A program made the translations under genes and the position numbers. Positions 16,418 through 24,114 of a stretch of 49,155 nt of DNA are shown piece by piece; the stretch's first letter is position 1, and each line of letters begins with the position of its first letter. The stretch is from assembly GCA_028692035.1 (NCBI GenBank), contig JAQUYD010000013.1, positions 1 to 49,155 of the forward strand, in the 5' to 3' direction. Source of the DNA: Oscillospiraceae bacterium. GTDB lineage: Bacteria > Bacillota > Clostridia > Oscillospirales > Ruminococcaceae. The notes under the pieces were generated by a model. It had not been told where the DNA came from. It worked only from the letters and a program-made list of their open reading frames with translations, and did no database searches.

Positions 16418-18358
16418 ATGAGTGGAAAGAAATTCTACATTACCACCCCGATTTATTACCCGTCGGACAAACTGCATATCGGCCACACCTATTGTACAGT
16501 GGCGACCGATGCAATGGCGCGGTATAAACGAATGCAGGGGTGCGACGTGATGTTCCTCACCGGCACCGATGAGCATGGGCAAAAAATCCAGCAAAAAGCC
16601 GAGGCGGCGGGCGTTACCCCCCAGCAGTATGTGGACCATATTGTTGGTGGAATCAAGGATCTGTGGAAGCTAATGAACATTTCCAACGACCGTTTTATCC
16701 GCACCACCGATGATTACCATGTGGAATCGATCAAGAAAATTTTCCACAAGCTGTACGACCAGGGAGATATTTATAAGGGAACCTACAAAGGAAAATACTG
16801 TACGCCCTGCGAATCCTTCTGGACGGAGAGCCAATTGGTAGACGGCAAATGCCCCGACTGCGGCCGCGAGGTGATTGACGCGGAGGAAGAGGCATACTTC
16901 TTCCGGCTTTCCAAGTACGCTGACCGGCTGGTGGAATATTACGAGGGGCATCCGGATTTCTTAGAGCCGCCGTCCCGCTTAAACGAGATGGTAAATAACT
17001 TCATCAAGCCCGGCCTGGAGGACCTTTGTGTGTCCCGCACCACGTTTGACTGGGGTGTGCAGGTGGATTTTGACCCCAAGCATGTGGTCTATGTGTGGAT
17101 CGATGCGCTGTCGAACTACATCACCGCCTTGGGATATGACAACGAGCAGTACCATGATTTTGAAAAATACTGGCCGGCGGACGTCCACTTTGTGGGCAAG
17201 GAGATCGTCCGGTTCCATTCTATCATCTGGCCCGCCATGCTCATGGCGCTGGATCTGCCGCTCCCCGGCAAGGTCTATGGCCACGGATGGCTCAAATTCG
17301 GCGGCGATAAAATGAGCAAATCCAAGGGCAATGTCGTGGACCCGGTGGTGCTGGTGGGCCGTTACGGGGTAGACGCGCTGCGCTATTTCCTGCTGCGGGA
17401 GTTTCCCTTCGGCTCTGACGGCAACTTTACCAACGAGGCGCTGATCAGCCGCATCAACGCGGATTTGGCTAATGATTTGGGCAACCTGCTCTCCCGGACG
17501 GTGGCGATGGTGGGCAAATATTTTGACGGTGTTCTGCCGGCAGGCAGGCAGGAGGATCCCATCGACGGCGAACTTTTGACCATGGCCAAAGAGCTCCGTG
17601 GAAAATACGAAGAGCAGATGGAGAAATACGCCTTCCAAAACGCCTTGATCGAGGTGTTTAAGGTGATTTCCCGCGCCAACAAGTATATTGACGAGACGGC
17701 CCCGTGGGTCTTGGCAAAGGACGAAGCGAATAAGCCCCGTTTGGCGACAGTGCTTTACAATCTGCTGGAATGCCTGCGGATCACGTCGTCGCTGCTTATC
17801 CCTTTTATGCCAGAAAGTGCGGAAAAAGCCCGAGTACAGATCGGCGCTTCGGCGGCGGATTTCACCTGGGAAAAGGCAGGGGCTTTTGGCGTTCTGCCTG
17901 CAGATGTGGCCGTTCAAAAGGGCGAGGCGCTGTTCCCCCGCATCGACATGGAAAAGGAGCTGGCGGCGCTGGCCGAGGCCCAAAGCGCGCCAAAGCAGGA
18001 TCAGCCGGAGAAAAAAGAAGAGCCTGCGGCGGCGCCGATTACCATCGACGAGTTTGCCAAGGTGGAGATGACTGTCTGCAAAATTCTCTCCTGCAAGAAT
18101 GTGCCCAAAAGCGAGAAACTGCTAAAATTCCAGCTGGATGATGGTTCCGGCCAAACCAGACAGATCCTGTCAGGCATTGCCAAATACTATAAGCCGGAGG
18201 ATCTGGTGGGCAAAACGGTGGTAGCTTGTACCAATTTACCACCCCGCAAGATGATGGGGCAGATGTCCAATGGGATGCTGCTGTCCGCCGAAAAGGATGA
18301 TGCGTTACATCTGCTCATGCTGGACGACAAGATCCCAGCTGGCGCAAAGCTTTGCTAA
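16418..18358 (+). CDS. metG: Methionyl-tRNA synthetase
   Basis: Charges tRNA-Met. The 646-aa class I enzyme has HIGH at 20-23, a zinc knuckle with two CxxC pairs (CTPC and CPDC), and KMSKS in DKMSKSKGN. The C-terminal ~110 residues are an OB-fold tRNA-binding (EMAPII-like) domain, from about TIDEFAKVEMTVCKI to MGQMSNGMLL, typical of bacterial MetG dimers. ATG 16418 follows ACAGGAGG; an open frame running 70 codons upstream crosses the promoter and is ignored. No T-box is visible in the short leader. Confidence 0.97.
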   Translation: MSGKKFYITTPIYYPSDKLHIGHTYCTVATDAMARYKRMQGCDVMFLTGTDEHGQKIQQKAEAAGVTPQQYVDHIVGGIKDLWKLMNISNDRFIRTTDDYHVESIKKIFHKLYDQGDIYKGTYKGKYCTPCESFWTESQLVDGKCPDCGREVIDAEEEAYFFRLSKYADRLVEYYEGHPDFLEPPSRLNEMVNNFIKPGLEDLCVSRTTFDWGVQVDFDPKHVVYVWIDALSNYITALGYDNEQYHDFEKYWPADVHFVGKEIVRFHSIIWPAMLMALDLPLPGKVYGHGWLKFGGDKMSKSKGNVVDPVVLVGRYGVDALRYFLLREFPFGSDGNFTNEALISRINADLANDLGNLLSRTVAMVGKYFDGVLPAGRQEDPIDGELLTMAKELRGKYEEQMEKYAFQNALIEVFKVISRANKYIDETAPWVLAKDEANKPRLATVLYNLLECLRITSSLLIPFMPESAEKARVQIGASAADFTWEKAGAFGVLPADVAVQKGEALFPRIDMEKELAALAEAQSAPKQDQPEKKEEPAAAPITIDEFAKVEMTVCKILSCKNVPKSEKLLKFQLDDGSGQTRQILSGIAKYYKPEDLVGKTVVACTNLPPRKMMGQMSNGMLLSAEKDDALHLLMLDDKIPAGAKLC

Positions 18359-18367
18359 AAAAACATG

Positions 18368-18406
18368 AAAACCGGGCGAAGAAGATCATTTCTTCGCCCG
18401 GTTTTT
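18368..18406 (+). terminator. Terminator between metG and tatD
   Basis: AAAACCGGGCGAAGAA pairs with TTCTTCGCCCGGTTTT across a 6-nt loop, ending in T5. It lies just before the tatD RBS; tatD must depend on read-through or an unseen promoter. Confidence 0.85.
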
Positions 18407-18429
18407 CCCGAGAACAGGAGGTTTTTTCC

Positions 18430-19197
18430 TTGTACCAGAATATTTTCGACTCCCACAGCCACTACAACGGCAAAGACTTTGAGGATCGGGACGAGCTGCT
18501 GCCCCAGTTGTTTTCATCGGGGGTCTGCGGCATTATCGACGTGGCTGCCTCTATGCGCTCCACCCGCCGGACGGTGGTGCTTTCCGCCCGCTACGACCAT
18601 ATTTACAGCGCCATCGGCGTGCACCCGGATTCGACAAAGGAAATGACCGACGCGGACTACGATACGCTGCGGGAGCTGTCCAAGCTTCCCAAGGTAGTGG
18701 CCATCGGCGAAATCGGCTTTGATTTTCATTGGGACGCCAGCGATCGGGATACCCAGCGGGAACATTTTGAGCGCCAGTTGATCCTGGCCCGGGAGTTGGA
18801 TTTGCCGGTTATCATCCACAGCCGGGACGCGGCCCAGGAGACCTATGATCTTTTGGCAAAATACCGTCCCCGCGGGGTGGTGCACTGCTATTCTGGCAGC
18901 GCTGAAATGGCAGAAGCGATCCTGCAATTGGGGATGTATATCGGATTTACCGGCGTTGTGACCTTTAAGAATGCAAAAAAAGCAGTCAAGGCCGCGGCCG
19001 CGGTGCCGATGGACCGGCTGCTGATCGAGACCGACTGCCCTTATATGGCGCCGGAACCGACCCGGGGTGTCCGCTGCGATTCCTCCATGCTGGTGCACAC
19101 AGGTGGCAAGCTGGCCGAAATAAAAGGGATTGGCCTGCAGGAGCTATTTGACCGCACCTGTCAAAATGCCTGCGAATTGTTTAACATTGCGCTGTGA
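18430..19197 (+). CDS. tatD: TatD-family metal-dependent hydrolase
   Basis: A 255-aa TIM-barrel phosphoesterase/DNase. Metal ligands: HSH at 9/11, Glu in AIGEIGFDFHW, His in VIIHSRDA, His in VVHCYSG and Asp in LLIETDCPYMAPEP. The start is TTG 18430, chosen because AGGAGG lies 8 nt upstream and MYQNIFDSHSHYNG matches the family N terminus; the open frame continues upstream through the terminator without a start. The metG-tatD order is common in Firmicutes, and TatD proteins are linked to 3'-5' DNA/RNA trimming and D-aminoacyl or quality-control roles. Confidence 0.93.
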   Translation: MYQNIFDSHSHYNGKDFEDRDELLPQLFSSGVCGIIDVAASMRSTRRTVVLSARYDHIYSAIGVHPDSTKEMTDADYDTLRELSKLPKVVAIGEIGFDFHWDASDRDTQREHFERQLILARELDLPVIIHSRDAAQETYDLLAKYRPRGVVHCYSGSAEMAEAILQLGMYIGFTGVVTFKNAKKAVKAAAAVPMDRLLIETDCPYMAPEPTRGVRCDSSMLVHTGGKLAEIKGIGLQELFDRTCQNACELFNIAL

Positions 19198-19210
19198 GGC
19201 GAACAATAGC

Positions 19211-19247
19211 AAAGGGCCGCCCATCTTTGGATGGGGCGGCCCTTTTT
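19211..19247. terminator. Terminator after tatD
   Basis: AAAGGGCCGCCC pairs with GGGCGGCCCTTT and is followed by TTTTT on the plus strand. It also faces the end of the minus-strand binding-protein gene, with only a short T-run on that strand. Confidence 0.85.
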
Positions 19248-19279
19248 CGAGGAGGACACACGATTCGCTTGTGTCGGGT

Positions 19280-20884
19280 CTATGAATTGGCCAAGAATTC
19301 GCTGCGCTGGCGGTTCCATTCTTCTACATACTTATCCAGGCCACCGTTTTTGAGCTTTTGCACAAATTCTTCGTAATTTTGTTCGGTCGCGTCACCAAAC
19401 ATCCCCAGGTTAAAGGAGGTCCCGTATTCGGTGACCAGTGCGGAGATGACAGCCCATTCGGCGGAAACCGGCGTATAATCGAAGTTAAAGCCCCAGTAAG
19501 GCCATTCTTCGTCCTTGACCTGTTCGCTGTAAATCCGCTGGTTGATGGCGTTGATCCGGGCGTCATCGGTAGAGGGCCACGCCAAATTAGAATGGAAAAT
19601 GCCCCAGTTCCAGCCCAGATAGGTGTAGTCTCCAGATTCTGGCCCGGCGGTTACGGTGTTGGATTCAGCGTCATAGAGATAATGGCGGCCTTCCACACCG
19701 CCGGCCAACAGCATATTGGTATCCCAATCGGTTTTGATGTAGTCCAACAGAACGGCGGCCCGCTCCGGATTTTTGCTGAAAGAGGGGATCGCCATGCCGT
19801 CGCCGATGTAGGAGTCCCGCAGGATGCGGTAACCGTCGGGGAAGATGTCGAACAGCTCCGCGCGGATGCCTTTGGATCGGTAGTTTGCCACATTGTTGAT
19901 ACCGTTGAAGAAGTTGTCGGTGGAGGTTGCCGATTGCCGGTTGGAAAACAGGGTGGCGATGGAGTTGGTATTGGAGATCGCATCGGAAGGCCAAACCCCA
20001 GCTTTGGCGTATTCGGCCATCAGCAGACAATATTCCTTATAGAAATCAGACGTATGCAGATAAAACGGATGCTCAAAAGCAGGATCTTCCATCTGGGCGT
20101 AGTACATATAGTCGGACGCCTGATTGTTCAACAGATTGTTTTTAAAAATCAAGGACAGCTGGTACAGAGTGCTGGAGGAAGAGGCGTAAAAGGCATACAT
20201 GCCGCTGGACGCCTCATTGTCGCCCACAGCCTTGAGGTATCCGTCAAAATCCGCATAGCTGCTGATCTGGTCGGCGGGGTAGCCGTATTTTTCCGCAACG
20301 TCCATGTTGATGGTGGGCCCCCGGTCCGGGGCGATGGAGGCGGTGTTGCGGGGGACCATGTAAATTTTCCCGTTGATATAGGTTTCCTTCCAGGCGGAAT
20401 CGGGTAAAGTGGCCCAGGTGACAGGCATATAGGTCTGAAGAAAATCCTCGGTCAATTCCTTAAATCCACCTTTGTCCACCTGCTCCTTGTAGTAGCAATA
20501 GTTGGCGGTAAAAATCAAATCGACGGTATCGCCGCCAGCCATGACCAGTGGGTATTTGGTCGAACGTTCTGAAGAGGGGATGAAATACAGCTCCATCGTG
20601 GTGTTGACAGCCGCTTTGGTCCGTACATTGACCATCGCCAGGATTTCCGCCATGGCGTTTGGTTCAGTGGCGCAGACATACATGACTACATTGGCCGGAT
20701 CATGCAGATCCAATGCGGCGTAGGGGGTTTCTTCCGGATCCGCGGCAGCGGAGGACGGGAGCTGTGCCGCAGAAGAACTGCTGCCGGGGGCTTCCGGCGT
20801 GGAGGAGGCGGTCGTCTGGCCGCAGGAGGTAAAGGACAGGCAGATCAAAAGGGAAGCAAGCAAAACCGCAGCAAACTTTTTCAT
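19280..20884 (-). CDS. Extracellular solute-binding lipoprotein (family 1, DUF3502-type C terminus)
   Basis: A 534-aa lipoprotein. MKKFAAVLLASLL is the signal peptide and LSFTSC the lipobox (lipidated Cys about 21), followed by a Ser/Pro-rich linker. The body is a family 1 binding-protein fold, with ATLPDSAWKETYINGKIYMVP typical of large saccharide binders. The last ~100 residues resemble the DUF3502 domain of LipO-like proteins (ALVTEYGTSFNLGMFG, then NGGLDKYVEEWNRQ). ATG 20884 is preferred, with AAAGGTGG 5 nt upstream. No ABC permease or ATPase genes are adjacent, so it is an orphan receptor, probably coexpressed with the two isomerase-like genes upstream. Likely ligand: an oligosaccharide or modified sugar. 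Confidence 0.88.
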   Translation of the reverse strand: MKKFAAVLLASLLICLSFTSCGQTTASSTPEAPGSSSSAAQLPSSAAADPEETPYAALDLHDPANVVMYVCATEPNAMAEILAMVNVRTKAAVNTTMELYFIPSSERSTKYPLVMAGGDTVDLIFTANYCYYKEQVDKGGFKELTEDFLQTYMPVTWATLPDSAWKETYINGKIYMVPRNTASIAPDRGPTINMDVAEKYGYPADQISSYADFDGYLKAVGDNEASSGMYAFYASSSSTLYQLSLIFKNNLLNNQASDYMYYAQMEDPAFEHPFYLHTSDFYKEYCLLMAEYAKAGVWPSDAISNTNSIATLFSNRQSATSTDNFFNGINNVANYRSKGIRAELFDIFPDGYRILRDSYIGDGMAIPSFSKNPERAAVLLDYIKTDWDTNMLLAGGVEGRHYLYDAESNTVTAGPESGDYTYLGWNWGIFHSNLAWPSTDDARINAINQRIYSEQVKDEEWPYWGFNFDYTPVSAEWAVISALVTEYGTSFNLGMFGDATEQNYEEFVQKLKNGGLDKYVEEWNRQRSEFLANS

Positions 20885-21010
20885 GGTTACCACCTTTCAT
20901 TGTAGGGTATTGTCCTGACCGGGTGGCCGGGACAGCCTTTCCGATGTTCCTGAAACCGCCCTGTGAGCAGGGCACCGGCAGGTGAGAGTCTCGGCGGGCC
21001 GGACCCGCCG

Positions 21011-21847
21011 TCAGATCCCCGCAAAGACCGATTCCATCCAGCGGACGGTACGCTCCAGTGCCTTTTCCGGTTCCAGTTGATAAGAACTATGCATGATCTC
21101 AGGGGTAATATACCTACGATATCCGAATTGAGACAGCTGCTCCATCTGGGCCTTTAACGCCAGGACCCCATCGCCGGGTACCATATGGCCGCCGGGCATT
21201 CCGTCCACCAGATGGACATGGGCCAGCTTCCCTTCAAAGGCGGACAGGTAGTCTCCAACGCTCTCCCCACAGCGCCCGGCCATATCGGTATCCACCATGC
21301 CGCCTACGTTGGGTAGGCCAACTTCTTTTACTAGTGCGGCCAACGCAGCAGCGGTCACAGCGATGTTGGTGGACAAGCGGGTCAGATGTTCCACTGCCAG
21401 CTTGACGCCGGCGCTGGCCGCATATTCTCCGATTTCCCGCAGCGCTTCGATGCACCGGCCCCAGGCCGCTTTCACCGGCTGGTCGAAATATCCCTTACCA
21501 GGGGTGACCAGCAGCAAGGGACAGTTCATGATATGGCAAAATTGCACCCCGCGTTTAAAATAGTCGATGCTGCGCCGCCGCATAATCGGGTCGGCGCAGG
21601 CAATGTTGATGGGATACATGCACTGCTCCGGCGTCATGCAGATCACCTGCATGCCCCGGGCTTGAATTCGTTGGAACAATTCCCGGGCCCGCGTGTCCGT
21701 GTAGTCGTAAAAATAAAAATGGGGGCCCGCGCCCCAAAGTTCCAGGTTGCGGATGTTCAGCGCTTCGGCACAGTCGAGGAACCGCTCAAAGCTGTACAAG
21801 GGATGTGCGTAGTTGCCCAATGCGATTTGGGATCGCTGTAATCCCAT
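21011..21847 (-). CDS. Sugar phosphate isomerase/epimerase-like TIM barrel (copy 2)
   Basis: A 278-aa xylose-isomerase-like TIM barrel (AP_endonuc_2 superfamily). Candidate metal ligands lie in order: Glu in LAVEHLT, Asp in GGMVDTDMAG, His in AHVHLVDGMPGGH and Glu in ITPEIM. It shares a distinctive block with its upstream neighbour (MTPEQCMYPINIA versus VTPEQCVYPYNIA, and GHMVPGDG versus GHMTWGDG), so the two are tandem paralogs that have diverged. RBS AAAGGAGG precedes the ATG. Similar enzymes include tagatose-3-epimerase and hydroxypyruvate isomerase; the substrate is unknown. Confidence 0.85.
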   Translation of the reverse strand: MGLQRSQIALGNYAHPLYSFERFLDCAEALNIRNLELWGAGPHFYFYDYTDTRARELFQRIQARGMQVICMTPEQCMYPINIACADPIMRRRSIDYFKRGVQFCHIMNCPLLLVTPGKGYFDQPVKAAWGRCIEALREIGEYAASAGVKLAVEHLTRLSTNIAVTAAALAALVKEVGLPNVGGMVDTDMAGRCGESVGDYLSAFEGKLAHVHLVDGMPGGHMVPGDGVLALKAQMEQLSQFGYRRYITPEIMHSSYQLEPEKALERTVRWMESVFAGI

Positions 21848-21908
21848 GGGAAAGACCTCCTTTCAAGTCTGGGACGCCGTTTTGGGGTGGCCTGATGGTT
21901 GGGCGCCG

Positions 21909-22757
21909 TTATTTTTTCAACGTTTCACCAAAGGCGTCCTCTAAAATGCGTAGTCCCCGCTCTAAATGGATCTGCGGCTCCCGGGTATACCGGCTGGCGC
22001 CCAGCTCCAAGGTCATGGCGCCGGTATATCCGTGGCGGTCCAAGGCGCCCAGATGTTCCAGCAAGGGCTGGCTGCCGTCCCCCCAGGTCATGTGGCCGGT
22101 GGGTGTTCCGTCGTTGAGGTGGATGTGGACGATCCGTTTCCCCAAAGCCTGAAAATAGTCCTCCAGGGTTTTCCCCTCATGGCAGACCGGCACCGTATCG
22201 ACACAGCACATAAAATGCGGCGAATCAATCTCCTGCATCATGCGGGAGACGGTCGCGAGATCATATACCAGATTGGATTCGTTGGGGAGCAGGATTTCAA
22301 AGGCAAGGGTAACCCCATACTTTTCCGCCTGTCGGGTCATCTGCTCCAAAGAATCCACAGAAAGCTTCCATGCCTCTTCGGCCGGCTGATCCCAAAGGCC
22401 CCACCCAGGGCCGCAAAGCATCTTTTTTACACCGAGCCCTGCTGTGATGCGGATCCAGCCGTTAAAATAATCCACGCTTGCCCGGCGGAAATCCTTTTGG
22501 GATGAGGCGATGTTATAAGGATAGACGCATTGCTCCGGCGTTACACAGACGATGGAAAGTCCTCGGCTGTCCACGGCCTGTCGCAGTTCGGCGGCAGGCG
22601 GCCCGCATTGGGATGGATTGTAAAAATGTGGCGCGCCGCCCCATAGCTCAAACTGGGAAAAGCCAAGCCCGGCGATGGAATCCAAAAAGGTGTCCAGAGA
22701 ATGGCGGGCATAATGCATGTTCATAGCTGCCAGCTGAGCAATAGAAAGCTGTTTCAT
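21909..22757 (-). CDS. Sugar phosphate isomerase/epimerase-like TIM barrel (copy 1)
   Basis: A 282-aa paralog of the following gene. Candidate metal ligands: Glu in LAFEILLP, Asp in CCVDTVPVC, His in VHIHLNDGTPTGH and Glu in MTLELG. ATG 22757 follows GGAGGGAG; the open frame extends further upstream through the promoter but has no RBS there. It is the first gene of the unit controlled by the 19-bp-spacer promoter and is 61 nt before copy 2. Two related isomerases plus a sugar-binding lipoprotein suggest interconversion of an imported, perhaps unusual, sugar. Confidence 0.85.
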   Translation of the reverse strand: MKQLSIAQLAAMNMHYARHSLDTFLDSIAGLGFSQFELWGGAPHFYNPSQCGPPAAELRQAVDSRGLSIVCVTPEQCVYPYNIASSQKDFRRASVDYFNGWIRITAGLGVKKMLCGPGWGLWDQPAEEAWKLSVDSLEQMTRQAEKYGVTLAFEILLPNESNLVYDLATVSRMMQEIDSPHFMCCVDTVPVCHEGKTLEDYFQALGKRIVHIHLNDGTPTGHMTWGDGSQPLLEHLGALDRHGYTGAMTLELGASRYTREPQIHLERGLRILEDAFGETLKK

Positions 22758-22792
22758 CTGATCGACTCCCTCCGTTTGTCTTTTCGCTTTGG

Positions 22793-22823
22793 AGTATAAG
22801 GCGTCGGGTTGCCCGACAGTCAA
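22793..22823 (-). promoter_or_regulatory. MerR-type promoter with 19-bp spacer and dyad
   Basis: Minus strand TTGACT and TATACT are separated by 19 bp, and the spacer holds a perfect dyad GTCGGG-CAA-CCCGAC (22803-22817). An over-long spacer with an operator inside it is the signature of MerR-family activation. A divergent MerR-family gene begins 185 nt away, so it is the likely activator. Confidence 0.85.
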
Positions 22824-22901
22824 GATGAACAGCAAAAATCTCTTATTTGCACAAACAACAGAGACTTTTCTAGACCATTCACACAAAAATCCGGGATTTG
22901 T

Positions 22902-22931
22902 TTGGATTTTGCAAAACGTTTGTGATAAAAT
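22902..22931 (+). promoter_or_regulatory. Candidate promoter of the merR-family gene
   Basis: TTGGAT, an 18-nt spacer and TAAAAT, about 77 nt upstream of the MerR-type start. The match is moderate. Confidence 0.5.
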
Positions 22932-23007
22932 GGCAACAACATCATAAATATCAATTGTTCTTCCATACTATAAATAACAAAGAGATCGAAAAGGAGGGCG
23001 TCACACG

Positions 23008-23820
23008 ATGGAAAAGGGTAGAAAATACAGCATTGGCGAATTTGCACGCGCCAACGGCGTGACAAAACATACGCTGATCCATTACGAGGACATTGGCTTA
23101 CTGACGCCCGCAGTGACCGAAGAAAATGGATACCGTTACTACATCAACCAGCAGTATTCAGCGTTTTCCAGCATAGCGCAGCTGAAAGAAATCGGGCTGC
23201 CGCTCAAGGAAATCGACGCATACCTTTACAGCAGATCCCCTCAAAAACTAATGGGGATCCTGGAAAGGCGGGAGGCGCAGCTGGCCCAGGAAAAGCGGCG
23301 ACTGGATGACCTGAAACGGTCCATGGCGATCTGCCGAAACCGGATCGAGGAGGCGTTGGCGGCGGACGTCCACTCGGTTTCCATGCAGTTTTGCGAGACG
23401 GAATACGGCTTTTTTAGCCGGAACCTATACGAGGATGGCGAAACATTCGGCCAGGTCAAGGCCGCTTTTTCCAGCTTTTGCCGGAAAAAGGATCTGTTTG
23501 AATACCGCGGCTGGGGAACGATCATCCCGGTGCGGTATGTGGACGGGAAATGGCTGAGTATTTCTTCTCATATCTATGTCCATGCAGATCCTGTTTATCA
23601 CCCGGATGCCGTTGCCATCTGGCCGCAGGGCTACTACCTGGTGGCCTATCACCAGGGCGAGCCGCAGAAGCTCTATCAATGTTTTCTACGGGTCATGCGG
23701 TACGCCGAAAAACAGGGCATGAAGATCGGAAAATTCTGTTTTGAGGAGTATATGCTGGGGGATTTTGTAACCACGGACCCAGCGCAATACCGCACGAAAA
23801 TCCTGGTGCCGGTCATATGA
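23008..23820 (+). CDS. MerR-family transcriptional activator with GyrI-like effector domain
   Basis: A 270-aa regulator. Residues ~7-75 are a MerR winged helix (YSIGEFARANGVTKHTLIHYEDIGLLTP, then ENGYRYY). Residues ~76-120 form the dimerising coiled coil, and ~125-270 look like a GyrI/BmrR-type ligand pocket (LRVMRYAEKQGMKIGKFCFE is typical of its second half). This two-domain form binds small organic ligands rather than metals. AAAAGGAGG precedes ATG 23008. It is divergent from the isomerase/binding-protein unit, whose promoter has the matching 19-bp spacer. A dyad follows immediately after the stop. Confidence 0.9.
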   Translation: MEKGRKYSIGEFARANGVTKHTLIHYEDIGLLTPAVTEENGYRYYINQQYSAFSSIAQLKEIGLPLKEIDAYLYSRSPQKLMGILERREAQLAQEKRRLDDLKRSMAICRNRIEEALAADVHSVSMQFCETEYGFFSRNLYEDGETFGQVKAAFSSFCRKKDLFEYRGWGTIIPVRYVDGKWLSISSHIYVHADPVYHPDAVAIWPQGYYLVAYHQGEPQKLYQCFLRVMRYAEKQGMKIGKFCFEEYMLGDFVTTDPAQYRTKILVPVI

Positions 23821-23827
23821 ATAAAAA

Positions 23828-23869
23828 AGACTGGGCCCGATTGACAAATCGGGCCCGGTCTGCTATCCT
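23828..23869 (+). promoter_or_regulatory. Promoter of the ABC-F gene embedded in a long dyad
   Basis: TTGACA (23841-23846), a 17-nt spacer and TATCCT (23864-23869) form a promoter starting near 23876. The -35 lies in the centre of a 15-bp dyad (AGACTGGGCCCGATT / AATCGGGCCCGGTCT, 23828-23861). On the minus strand the dyad is followed by TTTTTTAT and could stop antisense transcription into merR; on DNA it could be a repressor site. Confidence 0.75.
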
Positions 23870-23899
23870 GAAAGCAGATTTTTGATGGGAGAGGATAAA

Positions 23900-23923
23900 A
23901 TGCGTAAACTTTCTTGCAAATAG
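23900..23923 (+). CDS. Leader peptide MRKLSCK of the ABC-F attenuator
   Basis: A seven-codon reading frame (MRKLSCK, TAG stop) begins about 25 nt after the predicted transcription start, with GGGAGAGGA as RBS. Short leader peptides like this precede many antibiotic-resistance ABC-F genes and let drug-stalled ribosomes switch the leader fold. Codons 4-6 (CTT TCT TGC, 23909-23917) are complementary to 23976-23984 (8 Watson-Crick pairs plus one G-U), so a ribosome paused here would block that pairing. Confidence 0.7.
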   Translation: MRKLSCK

Positions 23924-23967
23924 AATGACTGGTGGACAAAAGGACCGGCTTTGCCGTTTTTTTGGTC

Positions 23968-24095
23968 TGCCCATTGCAGGAAAGAAAGCGCGCTTATCAC
24001 ATTTGCAAGGGATTCTTCTGGGCCCGTTGGCCCGGAAGGAACGTTCCTTTGTTTTGGGCAAGGCTGCAGGGATCTTTCCTGCGGCTTTTATTTTT
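23968..24095 (+). promoter_or_regulatory. Ribosome-mediated transcription attenuator of the ABC-F gene
   Basis: The terminator is GCTGCAGG/CCTGCGGC (24063-24070 with 24078-24085) followed by TTTTATTTTT, ending 6 nt before the RBS. Segment 23976-23984 (GCAGGAAAG) is perfectly complementary to 24074-24082 (CTTTCCTGC), inside the terminator, extending to 12 bp with two G-U pairs and one A-T. The same segment pairs with the leader-peptide codons at 23909-23917. Thus leader:middle pairing allows termination, and middle:terminator pairing gives read-through when a ribosome stalls. Further hairpins at 24015-24038 and 24036-24049 lie between. Confidence 0.75.
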
Positions 24096-24114
24096 GCCAT
24101 GGGAGGAATGTGCA

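Noticed and set aside
22911-22927. Possible catabolite-repression (cre) site TTGCAAAACGTTTG near the merR promoter
   Set aside because: The spacing between TG and CG is one base too long for the cre consensus.
23946-23963. CGGC-TTT-GCCG-T7 as the main ABC-F terminator
   Set aside because: The stem is only 4 bp; the hairpin at 24063-24095 is longer and better placed, so this is at most a pause or weak early stop.
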